Counted from the stretch's first letter, positions 19,874 to 30,949 are shown. The stretch: 64,000 nucleotides of DNA from Actinokineospora auranticolor (GCF_002934265.1 NZ_PTIX01000003.1:434001-498000); one strand, 5' to 3'. Program-made: numbers and translations. Notes: generated by a model not told the origin, from the sequence alone.

Positions 19874-20698
19874 ATGAACCCGCGAACCGCACTCGACCTG
19901 CTGCTGCCCCGCTACTGCGCGGGCTGCGCCCACCCCGCGACCGACTGGTGCCCGGCCTGCGGGGAGACCCTGGCGGGCCTGCACGAGGTCCACCGGACCG
20001 CCACCCGCGCCGGCCCCAGGGTCTTCGCCCTGGCCCCCTACGCGGGTCCGGTCCGCCGGGCGATCCTCGCGTACAAGGAGAAGGCCCGGGTGCGCCTCGC
20101 CGTCCCTTTGGGACAGGCGCTGGCCCGCGCCGTCCCCCGCTTGGCCGCGCGCCTGCTGTCCACGCGCCCCGCGGCCACCCCACCCGCTCCGTCCACACGC
20201 GACCCCTCATTCGCGGCCGACCCCTCGCCCCGGGCTGCCACCTCACCCTGGGGCGCCCCCTCACCCATGCCCGTCATCGCATCCGGGGTGCCCGATCACC
20301 CCGATCCGAACCCACCAACCCCGAACCAGGCGCTCTGGCTGATCCCAGCCCCGTCCCGAGACGCCACCGCCCGACGCCGCGGCGGCCACCACATGCTGCG
20401 GGTGGCCGACGAGGTCAGCCGGGCCCTGGGGGAGCGCGGCATCCAGGCAAGGGTCACCCCCGCCCTACGACTCGGCTGGCGCGCCGGGGACTCCGTCGGC
20501 CTGTCCCCCGAGGCCCGCGCGCACAACCTGGAGTCCCACCTGTCGGTGGACCCAACCCTGACCCCGCCACCGGGCGCCCCCATCCTCGTACTCGACGACG
20601 TGGTGACGACCGGTTCCACGGCCGCCGCCTGCGGTCGAGCCTTAGCCGGGGTCGACCGACCGGTCCTCGCCGTACTCGCCTGCGCCGCCACCGTCTGA
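19874..20698 (+). CDS. ComF family phosphoribosyltransferase
   Basis: This 274-residue type I phosphoribosyltransferase-like protein is named after the Bacillus competence protein; in actinobacteria its role is unclear. The N-terminal zinc finger has CAGC and WCPAC, then YKEKARVRLAVPLGQ, and the PRPP loop VLDDVVTTGSTAAACG sits near the C-terminus. Between the halves lies a Pro/Ser/Thr-rich insert of about 55 residues (roughly 98-155) of low complexity that most ComF proteins lack. The position between lpqB and hpf is the conserved one. The DNA downstream appears to contain decayed copies of this gene's 3' end. Confidence 0.88.
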   Translation: MNPRTALDLLLPRYCAGCAHPATDWCPACGETLAGLHEVHRTATRAGPRVFALAPYAGPVRRAILAYKEKARVRLAVPLGQALARAVPRLAARLLSTRPAATPPAPSTRDPSFAADPSPRAATSPWGAPSPMPVIASGVPDHPDPNPPTPNQALWLIPAPSRDATARRRGGHHMLRVADEVSRALGERGIQARVTPALRLGWRAGDSVGLSPEARAHNLESHLSVDPTLTPPPGAPILVLDDVVTTGSTAAACGRALAGVDRPVLAVLACAATV

Positions 20699-20904
20699 CC
20701 CCGAGCAGCGCCCCACGCGGTGGTCCCTTGGCGCACGGTGGTTTGGCAGCCCAGCCCCCAGGCGAGGCAGTCAGGTGGCATCTCGCCATCACGAGTCATG
20801 CGGGCGACGTAGCCGGCGTGTTTGACCGGCAAGGACGTCTGGTTGGTCCTTGTCGGTTGGGGCGTGGGCTTCTGCCGACGCACTGCTGCCTCGCCTGTTC
20901 CGGC

Positions 20905-20995
20905 CTCGACGACAGCGACCCACCTTCCACGGCGCTGGCCTGTGGGTAGGGACCGGGCACAGCGACAGGCACTCCCTGTGCGCCGCGACCCGTTG
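20905..20995 (+). pseudogene. Second, more decayed copy of comF 3' end
   Basis: The DNA from CTCGACGAC to the run resembling GCACTCCCTGTGCGCCGC follows comF 3' end order with small indels that change frame. In pieces it reads LDDSDPPSTALACG and, in another frame, LCAAT. Identity is lower than in the copy at 21385, so homology is an inference. Confidence 0.35.
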
Positions 20996-21384
20996 TCCGC
21001 GACCAGGCACGTTCTCCCGGTTGCGGGGCCGCCGGTGGAACCACACGGCTCCTGGACCACGGCCCGCGATCCGGATAGGTGCGGCAACCATCGTGCTCGA
21101 CTGCCCCTTGCTGACATCCCCACGACTATGGAAGGTGGTCGTCCGGGCGTGCCGCTGCCCAACCTCGAGGCCGGCTCGTGGCGGGTCTCTGTCCCGCTCG
21201 TGCTGGGACAACACGCGTTCGCGTGCCGGGCACGTCCAAGCGGCGTGGGATCAAGTGCCGCTACGCCGGTTGACTTCTGCCGTTCGTGGGGACACTCCCG
21301 TTGTGCTTACTACTTGGGGGCGCCGGTCCTCGACACCGTCGCGTCCGATGGCGGATCCGGTCTCGGTTCCCCGCCGGGTTGTAC

Positions 21385-21490
21385 CTCTTCTGGTACTTGA
21401 CGACGTGGTGGCCGCGGAATCAACCGCCGCAGCCCGGCGGTCAGGTGTCAGCCGAGGCAGACCGGTGGTGCTCTTCGGCCACTCCCGAGG
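21385..21490 (+). pseudogene. Decayed copy of comF 3' end
   Basis: The frame reads PLLVLDDVVAAESTAAARR, matching the ComF PRPP loop but with TTG replaced by AAE, so the phosphate-binding turn is lost. The downstream residues GRPVVLF parallel DRPVLAV of comF. The DNA stretch GTACTTGACGACGTGGTG differs from comF GTACTCGACGACGTGGTG by one base. No start or intact N-terminal half accompanies it. Confidence 0.5.
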
Positions 21491-22141
21491 AAGGGGACGG
21501 CTCCTGGTGGATCCGACCCTGGTCGGCGCTGGGTCGGCGTCGTGGCCCGCGGTGGGGCGGCAACCGGGGGTACCGGCCGGTACTCGCTGTGCGCGGTCGC
21601 GTTGCGACTGGTTGATCCCAGATACCGGAATGCCCGGATACCTCCGAAAGAGTGAACGGGTTCCGGGAACCCTGGGCCGTTCGGGTCCGTTGGCTGGATA
21701 TGCGGGCGAACGCGGAACAGGTCCAGAGCCTCTTGGCTCAGCCGTGGACGCCGGTCGCCGGATCGCGACGCACCGCTGCTCGTCCGGTCGGATTGCGCCG
21801 TCGGGATGAACCGCGACGCGGACGATCGGGCGCGCCGTACCGGGCATGGCCCTGCGTGACCGCTGGGTTGTCGCTCGGTGTCACTCTGGGTCGCGAACGG
21901 ATGTCGCCCGCCCCGGGGGCTGTTGTTCGAACCGAACCCGGGCTAGCGTTCTGCGCTATCACCGTTCCCGGTTGGCAGGGAGGAGGCGAGGAGCCCATGA
22001 CCCTGGTGCCGGTGGAGCGCTGACCCGGCGGGGAATCCCCCGAGGTCACGTCCTGTCCTGGACTTGGAATCCAGACCAGCCCGGCGCCGAGGCTTCACAT
22101 GTTGCGGAACCAGTACTCGCCGACAGCGAGGGAGGTCGTGT

Positions 22142-22894
22142 ATGGACATCGTGGTTAAGGGCCGAAACGTGGAGGTTCCGGAGCACTACCGGATTCACGT
22201 CGAGGAGAAGCTGAGCCGTCTGGAGCGCTACGACCGCAAGGTCATCCGCTTCGACGTCGAGCTCTTCCATGAGCCCAACCGCAGGCAGTCGAAGAACTGC
22301 CAGCGGGTCGAGATCACCGGCATGGGCAAGGGTCCGGCGGTGCGCGCCGAGGCGTGCGCGGGCGACTTCTACGCCGCGCTGGACCTGGCGGTGACCAAGC
22401 TGGAGAACCGGCTGCGCAGGGTGCACGACCGCAGGCGCGTGCACCACGGACGCCGGACCCCGGCCTCGGTCGGCCAAGCGATATCCGCCGCGGCGGGCGG
22501 CGACCGCCGCACCGCGCTGACCACCGTGCTCGAAGCCCCCGACGCCGCCGACCTCGCCCACGACGGCGAGCTCAACGGCAGCAGCAGACTCCGCAACGGC
22601 AACGGGCACAACGGAAACCAGTACAACGGAAGCGAACTCGACGGCGACTTCGGCAGCGTGCGGCTGCCCGAGCAGCGGTGGGAGGAGGCCGAAGGGGACA
22701 GTGACAGCGACCTCCCGGGCCGTGTGGTGCGCCAGAAGGAGCACCCGGCCAAACCCATGACCGTCGACCAGGCCCTCTACGAGATGGAGCTCGTGGGCCA
22801 CGACTTCTACCTGTTCGCCGACGCCGACACCGGCATCCCCAGCGTCGTCTACCGCCGCCGGGCCTTCGACTACGGCGTCATCAAACTCGTCTGA
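22142..22894 (+). CDS. hpf: Ribosome hibernation promoting factor, long form
   Basis: This 250-residue protein binds stationary-phase 70S ribosomes and drives 100S dimer formation. The N-terminal S30AE domain (residues ~1-105) begins MDIVVKGRNVEVPEHYR and has the conserved basic helices. A variable linker rich in Asn, Gly and Ser follows (about 130-195, with NGNGHNGNQYNG). The C-terminal dimerisation domain ends VVYRRRAFDYGVIKLV, including the typical KPMTVDQALYEMELVGHDFYLF. ATG follows GGGAGG. The position between comF and secA is conserved. Confidence 0.95.
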   Translation: MDIVVKGRNVEVPEHYRIHVEEKLSRLERYDRKVIRFDVELFHEPNRRQSKNCQRVEITGMGKGPAVRAEACAGDFYAALDLAVTKLENRLRRVHDRRRVHHGRRTPASVGQAISAAAGGDRRTALTTVLEAPDAADLAHDGELNGSSRLRNGNGHNGNQYNGSELDGDFGSVRLPEQRWEEAEGDSDSDLPGRVVRQKEHPAKPMTVDQALYEMELVGHDFYLFADADTGIPSVVYRRRAFDYGVIKLV

Positions 22895-22958
22895 CCGTCA
22901 CCCGACCAACCCTTCCCCGGGCCCGCCCCCACGGCACCCGGGCACCAACCGACGACCA

Positions 22959-22985
22959 GCCCCGGAGGCCCAACGCCTCCGGGGC
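22959..22985 (+). terminator. Intrinsic terminator after hpf
   Basis: An 11-bp perfect stem (GCCCCGGAGGC and its complement) with a 5-base loop lies about 65 bases after the hpf stop. Confidence 0.7.
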
Positions 22986-22997
22986 ATCGTCCTGCCC

Positions 22998-23182
22998 GCC
23001 TGAGCCCCACGCACCTCGCGCGGCTCCGCTTCCCGCCTCCACTGCGTGATAGCCGAGCCGCCGCGCGTGTCATCTATGCCTACTGTCGGGGCATTGGTCT
23101 TGCCTGGCCTCGCCAGGTCGTCCGGCCCATCTCGCCCTGAGCCCGCGCGCCTCGCGCGGCTTCGCCTCCCATCCCCATTGCG
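22998..23182. repeat. Imperfect 48-bp direct repeat, two copies
   Basis: Copies at 22998-23046 and 23134-23182 share CCTGAGCCC, CCTCGCGCGGCT-CGC-TCCC and ATTGCG/ACTGCG in the same order, with about 136 bp between starts. No coding frame is kept between copies. Confidence 0.6.
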
Positions 23183-23720
23183 GGCGGCCGCTGCCCCTGC
23201 CCCGCTACGCCCGAGTCACTGGCGCGAGCGACCACGCTGGGGGACCGGTGCTCGACGGTCGACGAAGGACGCGCCCGGCTCCGCGCAAGCGGTGGGCGCC
23301 ACCTGGGAGCCCTGGTGGTCCGCGAGTGGTGGGCGCGGTGGTAGGCAGCGGGCGGGCGGAGGTGGAGCTGTCCGGGTCTGAACCACAGACGTCGAGTCGG
23401 CGACCGTCGCCCGATCGGGGGGATGCCGACCGGGACCGGCGCCCGCCCCGAACAGCCGGTCCCGCCTGGTCAGGGCACATCGAACCGCACCCGGTCCGGG
23501 GTCGGCGGACCCGCGACCTCGAGCGTTCCCATTTGCCAGGTCGGCCAAGGGCGGAACCCCACGCCACCGTGAACCGTTGACGCTGAGGTGTGGGTCACCC
23601 GGGTAGCCTGCGCGGCGCCCCAGGCGAGCGTCGGTGCACGGCGCGCGCCGGGTTGCCTACGATGACCTACAGGAGCGCCCGTGGCGGGTGCACGACTATC
23701 AGCTAGCGAGGTCGACTCGG

Positions 23721-26603
<2,883 letters not shown>

Positions 26604-26620
26604 CCCACCGAGTACGACTC

Positions 26621-26654
26621 CACTGGCCCGCGAGTACCCACTCGCGGGCCAGTG
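26621..26654 (+). terminator. Intrinsic terminator after secA
   Basis: A perfect 14-bp stem (CACTGGCCCGCGAG and complement) with loop TACCCA lies 17 bases after the secA stop, directly before the heptamer array. Confidence 0.85.
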
Positions 26655-26669
26655 TCGTGTTTGGATCCT

Positions 26670-26795
26670 CCCGGTGCCCGGTGCCCGGTGCCCGGTGCCC
26701 GGTGCCCGGTGCCCGGTGCCCGGTGCCCGGTGCCCGGTGCCCGGTGCCCGGTGCCCGGTGCCCGGTGCCCGGTGCCCGGTGCCCGGTGCCCGGTG
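26670..26795. repeat. Perfect 7-bp tandem array, 18 copies
   Basis: The unit CCCGGTG is repeated 18 times without a single mismatch (126 bp) immediately after the secA terminator. A period of 7 does not preserve any reading frame per unit, so the open frames across it (GARCPVP-type repeats) are a by-product. Perfect homogeneity points to recent slippage expansion. Confidence 0.98.
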
Positions 26796-26916
26796 TGTGG
26801 CCTGTAGCCGGCATGGCATCCGGCAGCTGGCATCCGAAAGCTTGGCGGCCGGGCAGCCTGTGCGGCTCGTGGCCAGTGGCCTGCTGCCCAGCGGCGGCCC
26901 GTGGGCGTGGGCCGGA

Positions 26917-27028
26917 TGATCATGGGCGGCCTCCGGCCCCCGGAATCGAGTTCACCGGCGGGGGCTGACAAAACCGGGGCCGTGAGTGGTGGGCTGTGGA
27001 CAACTTGGTCGGGGCTGTGCACAACTCG
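26917..27028 (+). repeat. Dispersed 112-bp repeat, copy A, with two DnaA-box-like sites
   Basis: This segment is about 93% identical to the reverse complement of 32902-33014. It contains TGTGGACAA (26995-27003; the reverse of TTGTCCACA) and TGTGCACAA (27016-27024), 21 bp apart. The shared block runs from TGATCATGGGCGG to ACAACTCG; flanks are unrelated. No reading frame is convincingly conserved between copies. Confidence 0.9.
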
Positions 27029-27173
27029 GGCCAGGGAAGGGCCCCGGGTCGTGCGGTTTGCGGTCCACGGTCCCGCAGTCGGGTGGACGCGGAGCCGTGG
27101 GCTGCCTGCCCCGCGCCGGCCTGCCCGGCGAGTTCGGTGTGCGGCCGGTGGTCCGTGCCCGGTGCAGGGCACG

Positions 27174-27608
27174 TCAGAAGCCGACCGGGCGGAGGAGGGT
27201 GCAGATCCAGGTGCCGGAGGTTTGTTCCAGGCGGCCTGCCAGGGCTTGGAGGCGCCATTTCGTTGTTCGGTCCAGGGGGTGGACGCGGATGGTGGCTGCT
27301 ATTTCGACGATGCCCGGTGCCGGTTCGAAGGTGTGCAGGGTGGAGAGGCGGTGGTGGGTGCGGGGGTTGTGGGTTCTGGTCAGCATGGCCTCGTACACCT
27401 GCGGCGCCAGCGACGCGTGCAGGTGGGCCAGGGGGCGTCTGCCGTCCAACGCCTCCAGGAGCATGGTCAGCATCCGCCAGGTGGTGTGGCGGGTGGGGGT
27501 GGCTATGGTCCAGCGCGGGCCCGGCACCCAGGCCGGGGGTGTGGTCCACCGCTCCTCGAAGGCCTCGGGGACGGGGGTGTCGTAGTCGGGGACGGGCTCG
27601 ATCCGCAA
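27174..27608 (-). CDS. Rv3235 family protein (DUF6459)
   Basis: This 144-residue soluble protein belongs to a family found beside secA in actinobacteria. Recognisable blocks are MLTMLLEALDGRRPLAHL, a middle HTFEPAPGIVEIAATIRV strand region, and the closing RLEQTSGTWICTLLRPV. The start is TTG at 27608, favoured by a strong AGGAAGGAG site about 9 bases upstream. It is transcribed toward secA. No catalytic residues are evident and the role is unknown. Confidence 0.85.
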   Translation of the reverse strand: MRIEPVPDYDTPVPEAFEERWTTPPAWVPGPRWTIATPTRHTTWRMLTMLLEALDGRRPLAHLHASLAPQVYEAMLTRTHNPRTHHRLSTLHTFEPAPGIVEIAATIRVHPLDRTTKWRLQALAGRLEQTSGTWICTLLRPVGF

Positions 27609-27718
27609 CCTGGGCTCCTTCCTGGGGTCACCAGGTCAGGGCGCCCGGGGGCGGCGGCTCGCGACAGCGCGCACCTCATGTGGTGAACGGTGTCCGGGTG
27701 CGGGGACAATCGGCGCTC

Positions 27719-28090
27719 GTGGAGTACGAAGCACTGGTGGTCGACTACGCCGGGGTGTTCACCGAGGCGGGTATCCCCGAGCTCGTGGCGCGGGTGCGGG
27801 CGTCGGGCAGGCGCACGGCGTTGTTGTCCAATGCGGACTCCGTGCCGCGCGGGCTGCCGGACGTCTTCGACGCCGTGGTCGTCTCCGGGGTCGTCGGCGT
27901 CGCCAAACCCGACCCCGGGATCTACCGCCGCGCCGCCGAAGCGCTCGGTGTCGAGCCCGGGGTCTGCGTCTTCGTCGACGACGTGGCGGCCTACGTGCGC
28001 GGGGCCGCCGCGGTCGGGATGACCGGGGTGCACCACATCAGTACTGAGTCCACAGTGGACGAGGTGGGCATCCTCCTCGGACTCAGCTGA
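27719..28090 (+). CDS. Minimal HAD-superfamily hydrolase
   Basis: This ~123-residue protein has the four HAD motifs without a cap domain: VVDYAGVFT (nucleophile Asp, but Ala where the general acid Asp usually stands), LLSNAD, GVAKPDPGIYRRA and VFVDDVAAYVRGA. The AGVFT form is close to the GGVL type of epoxide-hydrolase-N-terminal/YihX-like phosphatases, so phosphatase activity is possible but a missing second Asp weakens it. GTG at 27719 is chosen; GTG at 27698 in frame would add 7 residues. The stop overlaps the convergent TrmH gene by 8 bases. Confidence 0.7.
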   Translation: MEYEALVVDYAGVFTEAGIPELVARVRASGRRTALLSNADSVPRGLPDVFDAVVVSGVVGVAKPDPGIYRRAAEALGVEPGVCVFVDDVAAYVRGAAAVGMTGVHHISTESTVDEVGILLGLS

Positions 28091-28871
28091 CCCGGCGGCG
28101 GACCAGTTCGAAGCACAGCACCGCCGCGGCCGAGGCCACGTTCAGCGACTCCACGCCGCCCGCCATCGGGATCGACACCCACCGGTTGACGTGGGCGCGC
28201 ACGCCCTCGCTCACCCCGTCCGACTCGCTGCCCAGCACGAACGCCACCCGCTCCGGGACGTCCGCGTCGAACACCGACTTGCGGGCGCCCGCGTCCATCG
28301 CGTACAGCGGGTACCCGGCCGCGCGCAGCTCCGCCGCCGCCTCCTCCGCCGTCGCGCACCGCAGCACCGGGGCGGTGAACGCCACCCCGGCCGACGCCTT
28401 CACCACCAGCGGATCGATGCCCGCCACCCCGCGCCGGGGCACCACGATGCCGCCGATGCCCGCCGCCGTCGCGGTGCGCAGGATCATGCCGACGTTGGCC
28501 GGGGTGGTGATCCCGTCCAGCAGCAGCACGGTCGAAGGGCGCTTGCCCGCCAGCGCGTCGGTCAGCCTGCGCATCCGGGGCGCGACCACGTCGGCGAGCA
28601 CGCCCTGGTCCTGCTTCCCGTTGCCCGCCAACACCTTCACCCGGTGCGGCGTGGCCCGCTGCACCGGCACCCCGCGGGCCCGCGCGGCGTCGAGGATCTC
28701 CCGGGCGGCCGGGCCGTGCGCGTTGTCGGCGAGCACCACCTTGTCCACCGACAGTCGGGTATCCGCCAAGGCCTCCAGGACGGGCTTGCGGCCGTATACC
28801 GTGACGAACCGGTCCTTGGGCGAGTCGGACCGGGGAGGGGCGAGGGGCTCACGTGACACGACACGCAGCAT
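28083..28871 (-). CDS. TrmH/SpoU family RNA 2'-O-methyltransferase
   Basis: This 262-residue SPOUT methyltransferase has an N-terminal substrate-binding domain (VYGRKPVLEAL, then VQRATPHRV) and the knotted catalytic domain. The motifs are NVGMILRTA, FVLGSESDGVSEG and IPMAGGVESLNVASAAAV. It resembles the RlmB-like branch that modifies 23S rRNA, but tRNA cannot be ruled out. ATG at 28871 is chosen over GTG at 28895; the ribosome site is weak for both. It is convergent with the HAD gene and divergent from the acyltransferase gene. Confidence 0.88.
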   Translation of the reverse strand: MLRVVSREPLAPPRSDSPKDRFVTVYGRKPVLEALADTRLSVDKVVLADNAHGPAAREILDAARARGVPVQRATPHRVKVLAGNGKQDQGVLADVVAPRMRRLTDALAGKRPSTVLLLDGITTPANVGMILRTATAAGIGGIVVPRRGVAGIDPLVVKASAGVAFTAPVLRCATAEEAAAELRAAGYPLYAMDAGARKSVFDADVPERVAFVLGSESDGVSEGVRAHVNRWVSIPMAGGVESLNVASAAAVLCFELVRRRVS

Positions 28872-28939
28872 CCCACGTCCACCGGTCGCCCCCACCCGCT
28901 CACCCGTTCCGGGTGGCCCGCGTGTGCCAGGATCGGGCC

Positions 28940-30352
28940 ATGCCCGACCGCCTGTCCGCCCTCGACGCCTCCTTCCTCTACCTGGAGGACCAGGCGACGC
29001 CGATGCACGTCGGCGGGGTCGCGGTGTTCCGCAGGCCGAAGGCGGGCTTCGACTACGACGGCCTGGTCGCGCTCATCGAGCAGCGCCTGCCGCTGGTCCC
29101 GCGCTACCGGCAGCGGGTTGCCCAGGTCCCCGGGCGGCTGGCCCGGCCGGTCTGGGTGGACGACCCGGGCTTCGACGTCACCTACCACGTCCGCCGCTCC
29201 GCGCTGCCCCGCCCGGGCAGCGACAGCCAGTTGTACGACCTGGTCGCGCGCCTGCTGGCCCGGCCGCTGGACCAGACCCGGCCGCTGTGGGAGGCGTACC
29301 TGGTCGAGGGCCTGGCGGGCGGGCACGTCGCGCTGATCACCAAGACCCACCTGGCCCTGGTCGACGGCATCCGCACGATCGACTTCGGCCAGGTCATCCT
29401 GGAACCCGACCCGCACCCCACCGAGCCGGACCCGGACGAGGAGCCGTGGGTGCCGCGCAGGCTCCCCGGGCCCACCCGGCTGCTGCTCGACGCGGTCACC
29501 GAGACCGTGCACCGGCCCGCCGAGGTGGTGGAGAACGTCCGGGCCGCCATCGCCGACGCCACGGCCACCACCCGCAAGGTCACCGGCGTGCTGGGCACCC
29601 TGGTATCCGCGATCGGGGTGGCCACCCGGCCCGCGCCCGCCGGGCCGCTCAGCGCCACCGTGGGCAAGGCCCGCCGCTACGCCGTGGCCCGGGCCCGGCT
29701 CGACGACCTGCGGGGCGTGCGCGCCCGGCACGGCGGCACGGTCAACGACGTGGTGCTGGCCGTGGTCTCCGGCGCCCTGCGGGCCTGGCTGCTGTCCCGG
29801 GGCGAGCAGCTGACCTCGGCCACCACCGTGCGCGCGCTGGTCCCGCTGGCGGTGCGCGACGGCGGCGCCGACGGCACCGTGCCCGGCATGCTCGGCAACC
29901 AGGTCAGCCCGCAGCTGGTCGACTTACCCGTGGGCGAACCCAACCCGTTCGTGCGGTTGCAGCACATCAGCCACGCGCTGCGCCCGCACGGTGACTCGGG
30001 CCGGTCGGTGGCCGCGTCGGCGCTGCTGCGGGTCGGTGGGTTCGCCCCGCCGACGCTGCACTCGCTGGGCGCGCGGGCCGCCGCCTCCGTCGCCGGGCGG
30101 ATCTTCACCGTGGTGGTCACCAACGTGCCCGGCCCGCAGGTCCCGCTGTACGCGGGCACCGCGCGGATGACCGCGATGTTCCCCGCCATGCCGCTGACCA
30201 AGAACCAGGCGCTGGCCATCGGGGTCACCTCCTACGACGGCGGGGTGTTCTTCGGCCTGACCGGCGACCGCGCCGCGATGTCCGACGTGGACGCGCTGGC
30301 GCGGATGCTGGAAGAGTCCGTCGAGGAACTGCTGGCGGCGGTGAAGGCGTGA
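28940..30352 (+). CDS. Wax ester synthase/diacylglycerol acyltransferase family, altered HHxxxDG
   Basis: This 470-residue protein matches WS/DGAT (Tgs) enzymes, which join acyl-CoA to diacylglycerol or fatty alcohol. It begins DRLSALDASFLYLE and has NDVVLAVVSGALRAWL, MLGNQVSPQ and TNVPGPQVPLY, all family blocks. The active-site HHxxxDG instead reads HLALVDG (His137, Leu138, Asp142): the second, catalytic His is Leu. Some actinobacterial members also vary here, so activity is uncertain. The location downstream of secA and the Rv3235 gene parallels mycobacterial tgs3. Confidence 0.88.
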   Translation: MPDRLSALDASFLYLEDQATPMHVGGVAVFRRPKAGFDYDGLVALIEQRLPLVPRYRQRVAQVPGRLARPVWVDDPGFDVTYHVRRSALPRPGSDSQLYDLVARLLARPLDQTRPLWEAYLVEGLAGGHVALITKTHLALVDGIRTIDFGQVILEPDPHPTEPDPDEEPWVPRRLPGPTRLLLDAVTETVHRPAEVVENVRAAIADATATTRKVTGVLGTLVSAIGVATRPAPAGPLSATVGKARRYAVARARLDDLRGVRARHGGTVNDVVLAVVSGALRAWLLSRGEQLTSATTVRALVPLAVRDGGADGTVPGMLGNQVSPQLVDLPVGEPNPFVRLQHISHALRPHGDSGRSVAASALLRVGGFAPPTLHSLGARAAASVAGRIFTVVVTNVPGPQVPLYAGTARMTAMFPAMPLTKNQALAIGVTSYDGGVFFGLTGDRAAMSDVDALARMLEESVEELLAAVKA

Positions 30353-30385
30353 CGGGCCCGGTGGCTGTGGGACCGTTGTCCAGGC

Positions 30386-30446
30386 GTGATGAGTTCGTCG
30401 ACCGTGGGAACGTGATGAGTCCCATGACTGTGAGAGCGTGATGAGT
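30386..30446 (+). repeat. Three GTGATGAGT repeats with a 26-bp period
   Basis: GTGATGAGT occurs at 30386, 30412 and 30438. The first two 26-bp units also share a GAC-GTG-GA-C tail. The last T of the third unit is the first base of the TTG start of the next gene, so the repeat ends exactly at its translation start. It could be an operator or ribosome-site duplication. Confidence 0.6.
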
Positions 30447-30949
30447 TGAGGGTGTACATACCGGCCACGGTGGCCATGCTGCGCGAGCTGAGCGCCAACG
30501 GCGAGCTCGCCGCGATCGGCGGCACCGCGTTCGCGCTGACCCCGGCCCTGCGCGAGTCCTACGCGACCGGGGGCGACGAGGAGTTGGAGTACGCGGCCAT
30601 GCTCGACGCCGCGCGGGCGTCGCTGCGCCTGCTGGGCGCCGAGCTGGAGCGCGACCCGGAGGCGCTGATGCGCCGCGCGGTGGTCTCCGCCGACGTCGAC
30701 GGCGCCGAGCTGCGCTCCGACCTGGACTACGCGGTGGTGAAGCTGGCGGGCCCGGTGCAGCTCAAGGTGGTCGCCGCGATCCACCTGGACACCGAGGAGG
30801 CCCAGGACGCGGTGCGCGACGCCGTGGCCGCGGTGGACGCCGCCGACCTCGGCGACCCCGACGCGGAGTTCGTGCTCGGCGAGGCCGAGGACCACGAGCT
30901 GGCCTGGTACGCCGCCCAAGAGCTGCCGTTCGTGCTGGAGCTGCTGTAA
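30446..30949 (+). CDS. DUF6912 family protein (Rv3231c-like)
   Basis: This 167-residue protein begins MRVYIPATVAMLRELSANGEL, the family's usual opening. It has alternating helices and strands and ends HELAWYAAQELPFVLELL. The start is the TTG at 30446, since the next GTG would remove conserved Arg2. It is Ala/Glu/Asp-rich, without membrane segments or catalytic motifs. The 26-bp repeat array abuts the start. M. tuberculosis has the homologue in the same region. Function unknown. Confidence 0.8.
   Translation: MRVYIPATVAMLRELSANGELAAIGGTAFALTPALRESYATGGDEELEYAAMLDAARASLRLLGAELERDPEALMRRAVVSADVDGAELRSDLDYAVVKLAGPVQLKVVAAIHLDTEEAQDAVRDAVAAVDAADLGDPDAEFVLGEAEDHELAWYAAQELPFVLELL

Larger units (their letters stand above)
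20699..22141. other. 1.44-kb gap with apparent decayed comF copies
   Basis: No open frame here looks like a gene: the longest has mixed codon use and no domain. Two stretches resemble the end of comF. At 20905-20995 the translation LDDSDPPSTALACG then SLCAAT parallels comF LDDVVTTGSTAAACG then LACAAT. At 21385-21490 PLLVLDDVV then STAAARR and GRPVVLF parallels ILVLDDVV then STAAACG and DRPVLAV; a weaker match (WRVSVPL then LGQ) lies near 21180. The nucleotide match around the LDD codons is also clear. The gap ends with upstream sequences of hpf. Confidence 0.5.
22895..23720. other. Intergenic region between hpf and secA
   Basis: This 826-bp stretch has no credible gene. After the hpf hairpin it holds an imperfect direct repeat of about 48 bp (22998-23046 and 23134-23182), each copy containing CCTCGCGCGGCT. 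The short open frames around 23250-23580 on both strands lack ribosome sites and domains. The last 100 bp must hold the secA promoter; I see only a possible TACGAT -10 at 23658-23663 without a clear -35. Confidence 0.5.
26604..27173. other. Gap after secA: terminator, heptamer array, dispersed repeat
   Basis: This 570-bp stretch holds, in order, the secA hairpin, the 18-copy CCCGGTG array, about 120 bp without recognisable signal, the first copy of a 112-bp dispersed repeat (26917-27028), and about 145 bp up to the stop of the Rv3235-family gene. GTGCCCGGTGC recurs once more near 27155. Confidence 0.8.

Noticed and set aside
17256-20264. 1002-residue minus-strand frame across mtrB, lpqB and comF
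   Set aside because: It overlaps three conserved genes and shows no own domain or start signal.
20850-21809. 320-residue open frame in the comF-hpf gap
   Set aside because: No ribosome site, mixed composition, and its only recognisable part is the decayed comF segment.
23577-23609. TTGACG and TAGCCT as a secA promoter
   Set aside because: The spacer is 21 bp, too long for a typical housekeeping promoter.
26670-26795. CRISPR array
   Set aside because: The unit is 7 bp, perfectly contiguous and without spacers.
26901-27686. Shared open frame MIMGGLRPPESS in both dispersed repeats as a small protein
   Set aside because: Frames diverge after the repeat and at least one substitution inside it is non-synonymous; there is no consistent stop or ribosome site.
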